A stretch of 64,000 bases of DNA from Malaya genurostris (Eukaryota; Arthropoda; Insecta; Diptera; Culicidae): NCBI RefSeq assembly GCF_030247185.1, contig NC_080572.1:131542262-131606261 (forward strand), given 5' to 3'. The notes under the pieces are model-generated. The model was not told the origin of the DNA. It ran no database searches and saw only the letters and a list, made by a program, of their open reading frames with translations. Shown here piece after piece: positions 1 through 13,162 of the stretch. Each line of letters opens with the position of its first letter. Position 1 is the stretch's first letter. Both the position numbers and the translations under genes were made by a program.

Positions 1-234
1 TCATGCAGTTTTAAGAGTTTCGGCATCAAAAAAAAATTCGATTTTGGACATTTCGTGTACTCCCCCCTATGGTGCTTTTTCAAGGTCGAAAATTGTCAAA
101 CCTTTACCACCGGGCAGCACCCCTTACGCATGTCCGATTTAGGTCAAATTTTGCATGAAGGCTTTTTTCGAGGTGCTTAAACTTTTGAGCACTAGAACTT
201 AACGAAAATAGAGGTGATCCTAAAATTTTGGCAC

Positions 235-377
<143 letters not shown>

Positions 378-400
378 AGCGGTAAAAATCAATGTGTTTT

Positions 401-896
401 GTCGGTTACGTCACTTATACCATCATATTTCTGGAACCAAAAGTCACAACCATTTGATCTTCGAACTTGATCAATGGCCCGACAGTAGCTTTCAAACGAG
501 CCCAAGTTTGTTAAAATCGGTTCAGTTATCTCTGAGAAAATTGAGCGCGTTCAAATACAACGCTTTTTGTCGGTTACGTCACTTATACAATCATATCTCC
601 GGAACCAAAAGTCACAGCCATTTGATCTTCGAACTTGATCAATGACCCGATAGTACCTTTCAAACGAGCCCAAGTTTGTTAAAATCGGTTCAGCCATCTC
701 TGAGAAAATTGAGCGCGTTCAAATTCAACGCCTTTTGTCGGTTACGTCACTTATACAATCATATCTCCGAAACCAAAAGTCACAGCCATTCGATCTTCGA
801 ACTTGATCAATGGCCCGACAGTAGCTTTCAAACGAGCCCAAGTTTGTTAAAATCGGTTCAGCCATCTCTGAGAAAATTGAGCGCGTTCAAATATCT
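401..896. repeat. 168-bp subrepeats inside a monomer (example)
   Basis: The anchor gtcggttacgtcac occurs at about 401, 569 and 737, a 168-bp period. Each unit runs through ccaagtttgttaaaatcgg and catctctgagaaaattgag. The same core, with Y-rich differences, occurs in dispersed copies in the sideroflexin intron (23610-24245, 42811-44559), so the subrepeat is an old mosquito repeat module amplified here. Subrepeat number differs between monomers and accounts for most of the length variation. Confidence 0.9.
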
Positions 897-950
897 TCTA
901 AAAGTGCACACACACATACACACACACACACACACATACACACAGACATT
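880..950. repeat. (CA)n-type microsatellite of the satellite monomer (example)
   Basis: A CA tract with interspersed TACA follows the last 168-bp subrepeat and precedes gacattttccgatctcgtc. Equivalent tracts occur near 2882, 4095, 5155, 6362, 7608, 8808, 10015, 11222, 12435, 13690, 14895 and 15945, differing in length between monomers. The related dispersed repeats in the intron carry the same tract at the same place. Confidence 0.9.
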
Positions 951-1099
951 TTCCGATCTCGTCGAACTGAGTCGAATGGTATATAACACTATGGGTCTCC
1001 GAGGCTCCGTTCGAAAGTCGGTTTTTCCAGCAATTCTAATACCTTTCTATAGAGAAAGGCAAAACCCTTCTTAGTCCACTTAGTGGAATTTTCATATAT

Positions 1100-1419
1100 C
1101 TTGAAAAATCACCATAGGGGGGAGTACATGAAATTTTCGAAATCGAAAAAAAATTTTTGATGCCAAAAGGCTTAGAATTGCATGAAACGTCGAGATTTAG
1201 TGTCATCTCGAAAAAAAAATTTTTTGAAAAAGTCGACTTTTTGGGACTTAGAAAAAATATGAAAATTTTTCTAAGTCCCAGAAAGTTGATTTTTTCAAAA
1301 AAAATTTTTTTCGGGATAACACTAAATTTCGATGTTTCATGCAGTTTTAAGAGTTTCGGCATCAAAAAAAATTCGATTTTGGACATTTCATGTACTCCCC
1401 CCTATGGTGCTTTTTCAAG
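1100..1419. repeat. ~320-bp palindrome, one per satellite monomer
   Basis: The left arm starts cttgaaaaatcaccatagg and the right arm ends ctatggtgctttttcaagg. The centre is gggacttag...ctaagtccc around 1261. Arms are about 155 bp with scattered mismatches. Equivalent palindromes lie around 3242, 4467, 5505, 6723, 7952, 9160, 10368, 11580, 12798, 14043 and 15257. This explains why similar peptides are predicted on both strands of each monomer. A transcript of either strand would fold into a long hairpin. Confidence 0.9.
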
Positions 1420-1578
1420 GTCGAAAATTGTCAAACCTTTACCACCGGGCAGCACCCCTTACGCATGTCCGATTTAGGTCAAATTTTGCATGAAGGCTTT
1501 TTTCGAGGTGCTTAAACTTTTGAGCACTAGAACTTAACGAAAATAGAGGTGATCCTAAAATTTTGGCACCCATATATA

Positions 1579-2511
1579 AAGGGTGATTTTTTAAGAGCTT
1601 GAGAACTTTTTTAAACAATAAAACGCATAAAATTTGCAAAATCTCATCGGTTCTTTATTTTAAACGTTAGATTGGTACATGACATTTACTTTTTGAAGAT
1701 AATTTCATTTAAATGTTGACCGCGGCTGTGTCTTAGGTGGTCCATTCGGAAAGTCCAATTTTGGGCAACTTTTTCGAGCATTTCGGCCGGAATAGCCCGA
1801 ATTTCTTCGGAAATGTTGTCTTCCAAAGCTGGAATAGTTACTGGCTTATTTCTGTAGACTTTAGACTTGACGTAGCCCCACAAAAAATAGTCTAAAGGCG
1901 TCAAATCGCATGATCTTGGTGGCCAACTTACCGGTCCATTTCTTGAGATGAATTGTTCTCCGAAGTTTTCCCTCAAAATGGCCATAGAATCGCGAGCTGT
2001 GTGGCATGTAGCGCCATCTTGTTGAAACCACATGTCAACCAAGTTCAGTTCTTCCATTTTTGGCAACAAAAAGTTTGTTAGCATCGAACGATAGCGATCG
2101 CCATTCACTGTAACGTTGCGTCCAACAGCATCTTTGAAAAAATACGGTCCAATGATTCCACCAGCGTACAAACCACACCAAACAGTGCATTTTTCGGGAT
2201 GCATGGGCAGTTCTTGAACGGCTTCTGGTTGCTCTTCACTCCAAATGCGGCAATTTTGCTTATTTACGTAGCCATTCAACCAGAAATGAGCCTCATCGCT
2301 GAACAAAATTTGTCGATAAAAAAGCGGATTTTCTGCCAACTTTTCTAGGGCCCATTCACTGAAAATTCGACGTTGTGGCAGATGAAATTATCTTCAAAAA
2401 GTAAATGTCATGTACCAATCTAACGTTTAAAATAAAGAACCGATGAGATTTTGCAAATTTTATGCGTTTTATTGTTTAAAAAAGTTCTCAAGCTCTTAAA
2501 AAATCACCCTT
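1579..2511 (-). mobile_element. Mariner-family DNA transposon with 130-bp TIRs
   Basis: The element starts AAGGGTGATTTTTTAAGAGC and ends with its reverse complement. The inverted repeats cover 1579-1708 and 2382-2511, about 130 bp each and nearly identical by eye. TA target duplications lie at 1577-1578 and 2512-2513, and the target is the TA tract of a satellite monomer. Only this monomer of the twelve carries it, so it arrived after the array formed or has not been spread by exchange. The right TIR joins directly to the middle of the transposase gene, so the 5' coding part is deleted. The near-identical TIRs suggest a recently mobilised, trans-dependent element. Confidence 0.92.
1686..2377 (-). 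pseudogene. Mariner transposase, N-terminally truncated (DD41D-like)
   Basis: The open frame ends at 1686 inside the left TIR. It can be read back to about 2377, where an in-frame stop in the right TIR blocks it. No suitable ATG lies at the front, so it is called a truncated gene. What remains is the catalytic domain: FSDEAHFW (first Asp), WFQQDGATCHTA (second Asp) and LTPLDYFLWG (third Asp). I count 41 residues between the second and third Asp, which fits the DD41D (rosa-like) mariner lineage rather than DD34D. The helix-turn-helix DNA-binding half is missing, so it should not transpose itself. There are no stops within the catalytic part. Lineage assignment rests on motif spacing only. Confidence 0.88.
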
Positions 2512-2886
2512 TATATAAGAGCGGTAAAAATCAATGTGTTTTGTCGGTTACGTCACTTATACCATCATATATCTGGAACCAAAAGTCACAACCATTTGAT
2601 CTTCGAACTTGATCAATGGCCCGACAGTAGCTTTCAAACGAGCCCAAGTTTGTTAAAATCGGTTCAGTTATCTCTGAGAAAATTGAGCGCGTTCAAATAC
2701 AACGCTTTTTGTCGGTTACGTCACTTATACAATCATATCTCCGGAACCAAAAGTCACAGCCATTTGATCTTCGAACTTGATCAATGACCCGATAGTACCT
2801 TTCAAACGAGCCCAAGTTTGTTAAAATTGGTTCAGCCATCTCTGAGAAAATTGAGCGCGTTCAAATATCTTCTAAAAGTGCACACA

Positions 2887-2918
<32 letters not shown>

Positions 2919-4099
2919 TACACACAGACATTTTCCGATCTCGTCGAACTGAGTCGAATGGTATATAACACTATGGGTCTCCGAGGCTCCGTTCGAAAGT
3001 CGGTTTTTCCAGCAATTCTAATACCTTTCTATAGAGAAAGGCAAAACCCTTCTTAGTCCACTTAGTGGAATTTTCATATATCTTGAAAAATCACCATAGG
3101 GGGGAGTACATGAAATTTTCGAAATCGAAAAAAAATTTTTGATGCCAAAAGGCTTAGAATTGCATGAAACGTCGAGATTTAGTGTCATCTCGAAAAAAAA
3201 ATTTTTTGAAAAAGTCGACTTTTTGGGACTTAGAAAAAATATGAAAATTTTTCTAAGTCCCAGAAAGTTGATTTTTTCAAAAAAAATTTTTTTCGGGATA
3301 ACACTAAATTTCGATGTTTCATGCAGTTTTAAGAGTTTCGGCATCAAAAAAAATTCGATTTTGGACATTTCATGTACTCCCCCCTATGGTGCTTTTTCAA
3401 GGTCGAAAATTGTCAAACCTTTACCACCGGGCAGCACCCCTTACGCATGTCCGATTTAGGTCAAATTTTGCATGAAGGCTTTTTTCGAGGTGCTTAAACT
3501 TTTGAGCACTAGAACTTAACGAAAATAGAGGTGATCCTAAAATTTTGGCACCCATATATATAAGAGCGGTAAAAATCAATGTGTTTTGTCGGTTACGTCA
3601 CTTATACCATCATATATCTGGAACCAAAAGTCACAACCATTTGATCTTCGAACTTGATCAATGGCCCGACAGTAGCTTTCAAACGAGCCCAAGTTTGTTA
3701 AAATCGGTTCAGTTATCTCTGAGAAAATTGAGCGCGTTCAAATACAACGCTTTTTGTCGGTTACGTCACTTATACAATCATATCTCCGGAACCAAAAGTC
3801 ACAGCCATTTAATCTTCGAACTTGATCAATGACCCGATAGTACCTTTCAAACGAGCCCAAGTTTGTTAAAATTGGTTCAGCCATCTCTGAGAAAATTGAG
3901 CGCGTTCAAATTCAACGCCTTTTGTCGGTTACGTCACTTATACAATCATATCTCCGAAACCAAAAGTCACAGCCATTCGATCTTCGAACTTGATCAATGG
4001 CCCGACAGTAGCTTTCAAACGAGCCCAAGTTTGTTAAAATCGGTTCAGCCATCTCTGAGAAAATTGAGCGCGTTCAAATATCTTCTAAAAGTGCACACA

Positions 4100-4146
<47 letters not shown>

Positions 4147-5299
4147 ACAGACATTTTCCGATCTCGTCGAACTGAGTCGAATGGTATATAACACTATGGG
4201 TCTCCGAGGCTCCGTTCGAAAGTCGGTTTTTCCAGCAATTCTAATACCTTTCTATAGAGAAAGGCAAAAAGCCTTCTTAGTCCACTTAGTGAAATTTTCA
4301 TATATCTTGAAAAATCACCATAGGGGGGAGTACATGAAATTTTCGAAATCGAAAAAAAAATTTTGATGCCAAAAGGCTTAGAATTGCATGAAACGTCGAG
4401 ATTTAGTGTCATCTCGAAAAAAAAATTTTTTGAAAAAGTCGACTTTTTGGGACTTAGAAAAAATATGAAAATTTTTCTAAGTCCCAGAAAGTTGATTTTT
4501 TCAAAAAAAATTTTTTTCGGGATAACACTAAATTTCGATGTTTCATGCAGTTTTAAGAGTTTCGGCATCAAAAAAAATTTCGATTTTGGAAATTTCATGT
4601 ACTCCCCCCTATGGTGCTTTTTCAAGGTCGAAAATTGTCAAACCTTTACCACCGGGCAGCACCCCTTACGCATGTCCGATTTAGGTCAAATTTTGCATGA
4701 AGGCTTTTTTCGAGGTGCTTAAGCTTTTGAGCACTAGAACTTAACGAAAATAGAGGTGATCCTAAAATTTTGGCACCCATATATATATAAGAGCGGTAAA
4801 AATCAATGTGTTTTGTCGGTTACGTCACTTATACCATCATATATTTGGAACCAAAAGTCACAACCATTTGATCTTCGAACTTGATCAATGGCCCGACAGT
4901 AGCTTTCAAACGAGCCCAAGTTTGTTAAAATCGGTTCAGTTATCTCTGAGAAAATTGAGCGCGTTCAAATACAACGCTTTTTGTCGGTTACGTCACTTAT
5001 ACAATCATATCTCCGAAACTAAAAGTCACAGCCATTTGATCTTCGAACTTGATCAATGGCCCGACAGTAGCTTTCAAACGAGCCCAAGTTTGTTAAAATC
5101 GGTTCAGCCATCTCTGAGAAAATTGAGCGCGTTCAAATATCTTCTAAAAGTGCACACACATACATACACACACACACACATACACACAGACATTTTCCGA
5201 TCTCGTCGAACTGAGTCGAATGGTATATAACACTATGGGTCTCCGAGGCTCCGTTCGAAAGTCGGTTTTTCCAGCAATTCTAATACCTTTCTATAGAGA

Positions 5300-7032
5300 A
5301 AGGCAAAACCCTTCTTAGTCCACTTAGTGGAATTTTCATATATCTTGAAAAATCACCATAGGGGGGAGTACATGAAATTTTCGAAATCGAAAAAAAATTT
5401 TTGATGCCAAAAGGCTTAGAATTGCATGAAACGTCGAGATTTAGTGTCATCTCGAAAAAAAAATTTTTTGAAAAAGTCGACTTTTTGGGACTTAGAAAAA
5501 ATATGAAAATTTTTCTAAGTCCCAGAAAGTTGATTTTTTCAAAAAAAATTTTTTTTGAGATGACACTAAATTTCGATGTTTTATGCAGTTTTAAGAGTTT
5601 TGGCATCAAAAAAAATTTTCGATTTTGGAAATTTCATGTACTCCCCCCTATGGTGCTTTTTCAAGATCGATAATTGTCAAACCTTTACCACCGAGCAGCA
5701 CCCCTTAAGCATGTCCGATTTAGGTCAAATTTTGCATGAAGGCTTTTTTCGAGGTGCTTAAACTTTTGAGCACTAGAACTTTACGAAAATAGAGTTGATC
5801 CCAAAATTTTGGCACCCTTATATATACAAGAGCGGTAAAAATCAACGTGTTTTGTCGGTTACGTCACTCATACCATCATATATCTGGAACCAAAAGTCAC
5901 AACCATTTGATCTTCGAACTTGATCAACGGCCCGACAGTAGCTTTCAAACGAGCCCAAGTTTGTTAAAATCGGATCAGCCATCTCTGAGAAAATTGAGCG
6001 CGTTCAAATACAACGCTTTTTGTCGGTTACGTCACTTATACAATCATATCTCCGGAACCAAAAGTCACAGCCATTTGATCTTCGAACTTGATCAATGGCC
6101 CGCCAGTAGCTTTCAAACGAGTCCAAGTTTGTTCAAATCGGTTCAGCCATCTCTGAGAAAATTGAGCGCGTTCAAATACAACGCTTTTTGTCGGTTACGT
6201 CACTTATACAATCATATCTCCGGAACCAAAAGTCACAGCCATTTTATCTTCGAACTTGATCAATGCCCCGATAGTAGCTTTCAAACGAGCCCAAGTTTGT
6301 TAAAATCGGTAGAGCCATCTCTGAGAAAATTGAGCGCGTTCAAATATCTTCGAAAAGTGCACATACATACACACATACACACACACATACACACACACAC
6401 ACACTGACATTTTCCGATCTCGTCGAGCTGAGTCGAATGGTATATAACACTATGGGTCTCCGAGGCTCCGTTCGAAAGTCGGTTTTTCCAGCAATTCTAA
6501 TACCTTTCTATAGAGAAAGGCAAAAACCCTTTTTAGTCCACTTAGTGGAATTTTCATATATCTTGAAAAATCACCATAGGGGGGAGTACATGAAATTTTC
6601 GAAATCGAAAAAAAATTTTTGATGCCAAAAGGCTTAGAATTGCATGAAACGTCGAGATTTAGTGTCATCTCGAAAAAAAAATTTTTTGAAAAAGTCGACT
6701 TTTTGGGACTTAGAAAAAATATGAAAATTTTTCTAAGTCCCAGAAAGTTGATTTTTTCAAAAAAAATTTTTTTCGGGATAACACTAAATTTCGATGTTTC
6801 ATGCAGTTTTAAGAGTTTCGGCATCAAAAAAAAATTCGATTTTGGACATTTCGTGTACTCCCCCCTATGGTGCTTTTTCAAGGTCGAAAATTGTCAAACC
6901 TTTACCACCGGGCAGCACCCCTTACGCATGTCCGATTTAGGTCAAATTTTGCATGAAGGCTTTTTTCGAGGTGCTTAAACTTTTGAGCACTAGAACTTAA
7001 CGAAAATAGAGGTGATCCTAAAATTTTGGCAC

Positions 7033-7034
<2 letters not shown>
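5300..7034. repeat. Higher-order repeat block, first copy (second at 11375-13109)
   Basis: This segment recurs at an offset of 6075 bp. Read side by side I noticed one substitution (6311 A versus 12386 T) apart from the TA-tract length. After the TA tract the offset becomes 6091 because the second TA tract is longer, and the match continues through about 7680 / 13770. Neighbouring monomers in the same array are visibly more different from each other. Five monomer variants therefore form the higher-order unit. The left part of the array (3139-5401) runs through a shorter order, lacking one monomer, which fits unequal exchange. Confidence 0.85.

Positions 7035-7069
<35 letters not shown>
7035..7069. 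repeat. (TA)n microsatellite
   Basis: Expanded TA tract in the monomer type that also carries the 51-bp tract at 13110-13160 and the 138-bp tract at 237-374, so expansion marks one monomer variant in the higher-order unit. Confidence 0.95.
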
Positions 7070-7071
<2 letters not shown>

Positions 7072-10000
7072 AGCGGTAAAAATCAATGTGTTTTGTCGGT
7101 TACGTCACTTATACCATCATATATCTGGAACCAAAAGTCACAACCATTTGATCTTCGAACTTGATCAATGGCCCGACAGTAGCTTTCAAACGAGCCCAAG
7201 TTTGTTAAAATCGGTTCAGTTATCTCTGAGAAAATTGAGCGCGTTCAAATACAACGCTTTTTGTCGGTTACGTCACTTATACAATCATATCTCCGGAACC
7301 AAAAGTCACAGCCATTTGATCTTCGAACTTGATCAATGACCCGATAGTACCTTTCAAACGAGCCCAAGTTTGTTAAAATCGGTTCAGCCATCTCTGAGAA
7401 AATTGAGCGCGTTCAAATTCAACGCCTTTTGTCGGTTACGTCACTTATACAATCATATCTCCGAAACCAAAAGTCACAGCCATTCGATCTTCGAACTTGA
7501 TCAATGGCCCGACAGTAGCTTTCAAACGAGCCCAAGTTTGTTAAAATCGGTTCAGCCATCTCTGAGAAAATTGAGCGCGTTCAAATATCTTCTAAAAGTG
7601 CACACACACATACACACACACACACACATACACACAGACATTTTCCGATCTCGTCGAACTGAGTCGAATGGTATATAACACTATGGGTCTCCGAGGCTCC
7701 GTTCGAAAGTCGGTTTTTCCAGCAATTCTAATACCTTTCTATAGAGAAAGGCAAAACCCTTCTTAGTCCACTTAGTGGAATTTTCATATATCTTGAAAAA
7801 TCACCATAGGGGGGAGTACATGAAATTTTCGAAATCGAAAAAAAATTTTTGATGCCAAAAGGCTTAGAATTGCATGAAACGTCGAGATTTAGTGTCATCT
7901 CGAAAAAAAATTTTTTTGAAAAAGTCGACTTTTTGGGACTTAGAAAAAATATGAAAATTTTTCTAAGTCCCAGAAAGTTGATTTTTTCAAAAAAAATTTT
8001 TTTCGGGATAACACTAAATTTCGATGTTTCATGCAGTTTTAAGAGTTTCGGCATAAAAAAAATTCGATTTTGGACATTTCATGTACTCCCCCCTATGGTG
8101 CTTTTTCAAGGTCGAAAATTGTCAAACCTTTACCACCGGGCAGCACCCCTTACGCATGTCCGATTTAGGTCAAATTTTGCATGAAGGCTTTTTTCGAGGT
8201 GCTTAAACTTTTGAGCACTAGAACTTAACGAAAATAGAGGTGATCCTAAAATTTTGGCACCCATATATATATAAGAGCGGTAAAAATCAATGTGTTTTGT
8301 CGGTTACGTCACTTATACCATCATATATCTGGAACCAAAAGTCACAACCATTTGATCTTCGAACTTGATCAATGGCCCGACAGTAGCTTTCAAACGAGCC
8401 CAAGTTTGTTAAAATCGGTTCAGTTATCTCTGAGAAAATTGAGCGCGTTCAAATACAACGCTTTTTGTCGGTTACGTCACTTATACAATCATATCTCCGG
8501 AACCAAAAGTCACAGCCATTTGATCTTCGAACTTGATCAATGACCCGATAGTACCTTTCAAACGAGCCCAAGTTTGTTAAAATTGGTTCAGCCATCTCTG
8601 AGAAAATTGAGCGCGTTCAAATTCAACGCCTTTTGTCGGTTACGTCACTTATACAATCATATCTCCGAAACCAAAAGTCACAGCCATTCGATCTTCGAAC
8701 TTGATCAATGGCCCGACAGTAGCTTTCAAACGAGCCCAAGTTTGTTAAAATCGGTTCAGCCATCTCTGAGAAAATTGAGCGCGTTCAAATATCTTCTAAA
8801 AGTGCACACACACACATACACACACACACACACATACACACAGACATTTTCCGATCTCGTCGAACTGAGTCGAATGGTATATAACACTATGGGTCTCCGA
8901 GGCTCCGTTCGAAAGTCGGTTTTTCCAGCAATTCTAATACCTTTCTATAGAGAAAGGCAAAAAGCCTTCTTAGTCCACTTAGTGAAATTTTCATATATCT
9001 TGAAAAATCACCATAGGGGGGAGTACATGAAATTTTCGAAATCGAAAAAAAATTTTTGATGCCAAAAGGCTTAGAATTGCATGAAACGTCGAGATTTAGT
9101 GTCATCTCGAAAAAAAAATTTTTTGAAAAAGTCGACTTTTTGGAACTTAGAAAAAATATGAAAATTTTTCTAAGTCCCAGAAAGTTGATTTTTTCAAAAA
9201 AAAATTTTTTCGGGATAACACTAAATTTCGATGTTTCATGCAGTTTTAAGAGTTTCGGCATCAAAAAAAATTTCGATTTTGGAAATTTCATGTACTCCCC
9301 CCTATGGTGCTTTTTCAAGGTCGAAAATTGTCAAACCTTTACCACCGGGCAGCACCCCTTACGCATGTCCGATTTAGGTCAAATTTTGCATGAAGGCTTT
9401 TTTCGAGGTGCTTAAACTTTTGAGCACTAGAACTTAACGAAAATAGAGGTGATCCTAAAATTTTGGCACCCATATATATATAAGAGCGGTAAAAATCAAT
9501 GTGTTTTGTCGGTTACGTCACTTATACCATCATATATTTGGAACCAAAAGTCACAACCATTTGATCTTCGAACTTGATCAATGGCCCGACAGTAGCTTTC
9601 AAACGAGCCCAAGTTTGTTAAAATCGGTTCAGTTATCTCTGAGAAAATTGAGCGCGTTCAAATACAACGCTTTTTGTCGGTTACGTCACTTATACAATCA
9701 TATCTCCGGAACCAAAAGTCACAGCCATTTGATCTTCGAACTTGATCAAAGGCCCGATAGTACCTTTCAAACGAGCCCAAGTTTGTTAAAATCGGTTCAG
9801 CCATCTCTGAGAAAATTGAGCGCGTTCAAATTCAACGCCTTTTGTCGGTTACGTCACTTATACAATCATATCTCCGAAACTAAAAGTCACAGCCATTTGA
9901 TCTTCGAACTTGATCAATGGCCAGACAGTAGCTTTCAAACGAGCCCAAGTTTGTTAAAATCGGTTCAGCCATCTCTGAGAAAATTGAGCGCGTTCAAATA

Positions 10001-13000
10001 TCTTCTAAAAGTGCACACACATACATACACACACACACACACATACACACAGACATTTTCCGATCTCGTCGAACTGAGTCGAATGGTATATAACACTATG
10101 GGTCTCCGAGGCTCCGTTCGAAAGTCGGTTTTTCCAGCAATTCTAATACCTTTCTATAGAGAAAGGCAAAACCCTTCTTAGTCCACTTAGTGGAATTTTC
10201 ATATATCTTGAAAAATCACCATAGGGGGGAGTACATGAAATTTTCGAAATCGAAAAAAAATTTTTGATGCCAAAAGGCTTAGAATTGCATGAAACGTCGA
10301 GATTTAGTGTCATCTCGAAAAAAAAATTTTTTGAAAAAGTCGACTTTTTGGGACTTAGAAAAAATATGAAAATTTTTCTAAGTCCCAGAAAGTTGATTTT
10401 TTCAAAAAAAATTTTTTTCGGGATAACACTAAATTTCGATGTTTCATGCAGTTTTAAGAGTTTCGGCATCAAAAAAAATTCGATTTTGGACATTTCATGT
10501 ACTCCCCCCTATGGTGCTTTTTCAAGGTCGAAAATTGTCAAACCTTTACCACCGGGCAGCACCCCTTACGCATGTCCGATTTAGGTCAAATTTTGCATGA
10601 AGGCTTTTTTCGAGGTGCTTAAACTTTTGAGCACTAGAACTTAACGAAAATAGAGGTGATCCTAAAATTTTGGCACCCATATATATATAAGAGCGGTAAA
10701 AATCAATGTGTTTTGTCGGTTACGTCACTTATACCATCATATATCTGGAACCAAAAGTCACAACCATTTGATCTTCGAACTTGATCAATGGCCCGACAGT
10801 AGCTTTCAAACGAGCCCAAGTTTGTTAAAATCGGTTCAGTTATCTCTGAGAAAATTGAGCGCGTTCAAATACAACGCTTTTTGTCGGTTACGTCACTTAT
10901 ACAATCATATCTCCGGAACCAAAAGTCACAGCCATTTGATCTTCGAACTTGATCAATGACCCGATAGTACCTTTCAAACGAGCCCAAGTTTGTTAAAATT
11001 GGTTCAGCCATCTCTGAGAAAATTGAGCGCGTTCAAATTCAACGCCTTTTGTCGGTTACGTCACTTATACAATCATATCTCCGAAACCAAAAGTCACAGC
11101 CATTCGATCTTCGAACTTGATCAATGGCCCGACAGTAGCTTTCAAACGAGCCCAAGTTTGTTAAAATCGGTTCAGCCATCTCTGAGAAAATTGAGCGCGT
11201 TCAAATATCTTCTAAAAGTGCACACACACACATACACACACACACACACACACATACACACAGACATTTTCCGATCTCGTCGAACTGAGTCGAATGGTAT
11301 ATAACACTATGGGTCTCCGAGGCTCCGTTCGAAAGTCGGTTTTTCCAGCAATTCTAATACCTTTCTATAGAGAAAGGCAAAAAGCCTTCTTAGTCCACTT
11401 AGTGAAATTTTCATATATCTTGAAAAATCACCATAGGGGGGAGTACATGAAATTTTCGAAATCGAAAAAAAATTTTTGATGCCAAAAGGCTTAGAATTGC
11501 ATGAAACGTCGAGATTTAGTGTCATCTCGAAAAAAAAATTTTTTGAAAAAGTCGACTTTTTGGGACTTAGAAAAAATATGAAAATTTTTCTAAGTCCCAG
11601 AAAGTTGATTTTTTCAAAAAAAATTTTTTTTGAGATGACACTAAATTTCGATGTTTTATGCAGTTTTAAGAGTTTTGGCATCAAAAAAAATTTTCGATTT
11701 TGGAAATTTCATGTACTCCCCCCTATGGTGCTTTTTCAAGATCGATAATTGTCAAACCTTTACCACCGAGCAGCACCCCTTAAGCATGTCCGATTTAGGT
11801 CAAATTTTGCATGAAGGCTTTTTTCGAGGTGCTTAAACTTTTGAGCACTAGAACTTTACGAAAATAGAGTTGATCCCAAAATTTTGGCACCCTTATATAT
11901 ACAAGAGCGGTAAAAATCAACGTGTTTTGTCGGTTACGTCACTCATACCATCATATATCTGGAACCAAAAGTCACAACCATTTGATCTTCGAACTTGATC
12001 AACGGCCCGACAGTAGCTTTCAAACGAGCCCAAGTTTGTTAAAATCGGATCAGCCATCTCTGAGAAAATTGAGCGCGTTCAAATACAACGCTTTTTGTCG
12101 GTTACGTCACTTATACAATCATATCTCCGGAACCAAAAGTCACAGCCATTTGATCTTCGAACTTGATCAATGGCCCGCCAGTAGCTTTCAAACGAGTCCA
12201 AGTTTGTTCAAATCGGTTCAGCCATCTCTGAGAAAATTGAGCGCGTTCAAATACAACGCTTTTTGTCGGTTACGTCACTTATACAATCATATCTCCGGAA
12301 CCAAAAGTCACAGCCATTTTATCTTCGAACTTGATCAATGCCCCGATAGTAGCTTTCAAACGAGCCCAAGTTTGTTAAAATCGGTTGAGCCATCTCTGAG
12401 AAAATTGAGCGCGTTCAAATATCTTCGAAAAGTGCACATACATACACACATACACACACACATACACACACACACACACTGACATTTTCCGATCTCGTCG
12501 AGCTGAGTCGAATGGTATATAACACTATGGGTCTCCGAGGCTCCGTTCGAAAGTCGGTTTTTCCAGCAATTCTAATACCTTTCTATAGAGAAAGGCAAAA
12601 ACCCTTTTTAGTCCACTTAGTGGAATTTTCATATATCTTGAAAAATCACCATAGGGGGGAGTACATGAAATTTTCGAAATCGAAAAAAAATTTTTGATGC
12701 CAAAAGGCTTAGAATTGCATGAAACGTCGAGATTTAGTGTCATCTCGAAAAAAAAATTTTTTGAAAAAGTCGACTTTTTGGGACTTAGAAAAAATATGAA
12801 AATTTTTCTAAGTCCCAGAAAGTTGATTTTTTCAAAAAAAATTTTTTTCGGGATAACACTAAATTTCGATGTTTCATGCAGTTTTAAGAGTTTCGGCATC
12901 AAAAAAAAATTCGATTTTGGACATTTCGTGTACTCCCCCCTATGGTGCTTTTTCAAGGTCGAAAATTGTCAAACCTTTACCACCGGGCAGCACCCCTTAC

Positions 13001-13107
13001 GCATGTCCGATTTAGGTCAAATTTTGCATGAAGGCTTTTTTCGAGGTGCTTAAACTTTTGAGCACTAGAACTTAACGAAAATAGAGGTGATCCTAAAATT
13101 TTGGCAC

Positions 13108-13109
<2 letters not shown>

Positions 13110-13160
<51 letters not shown>
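13110..13160. repeat. (TA)n microsatellite
   Basis: TA tract at the position equivalent to 7035-7069 in the second higher-order block. It is 16 bp longer and shifts the block offset from 6075 to 6091. Confidence 0.95.
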
Positions 13161-13162
<2 letters not shown>

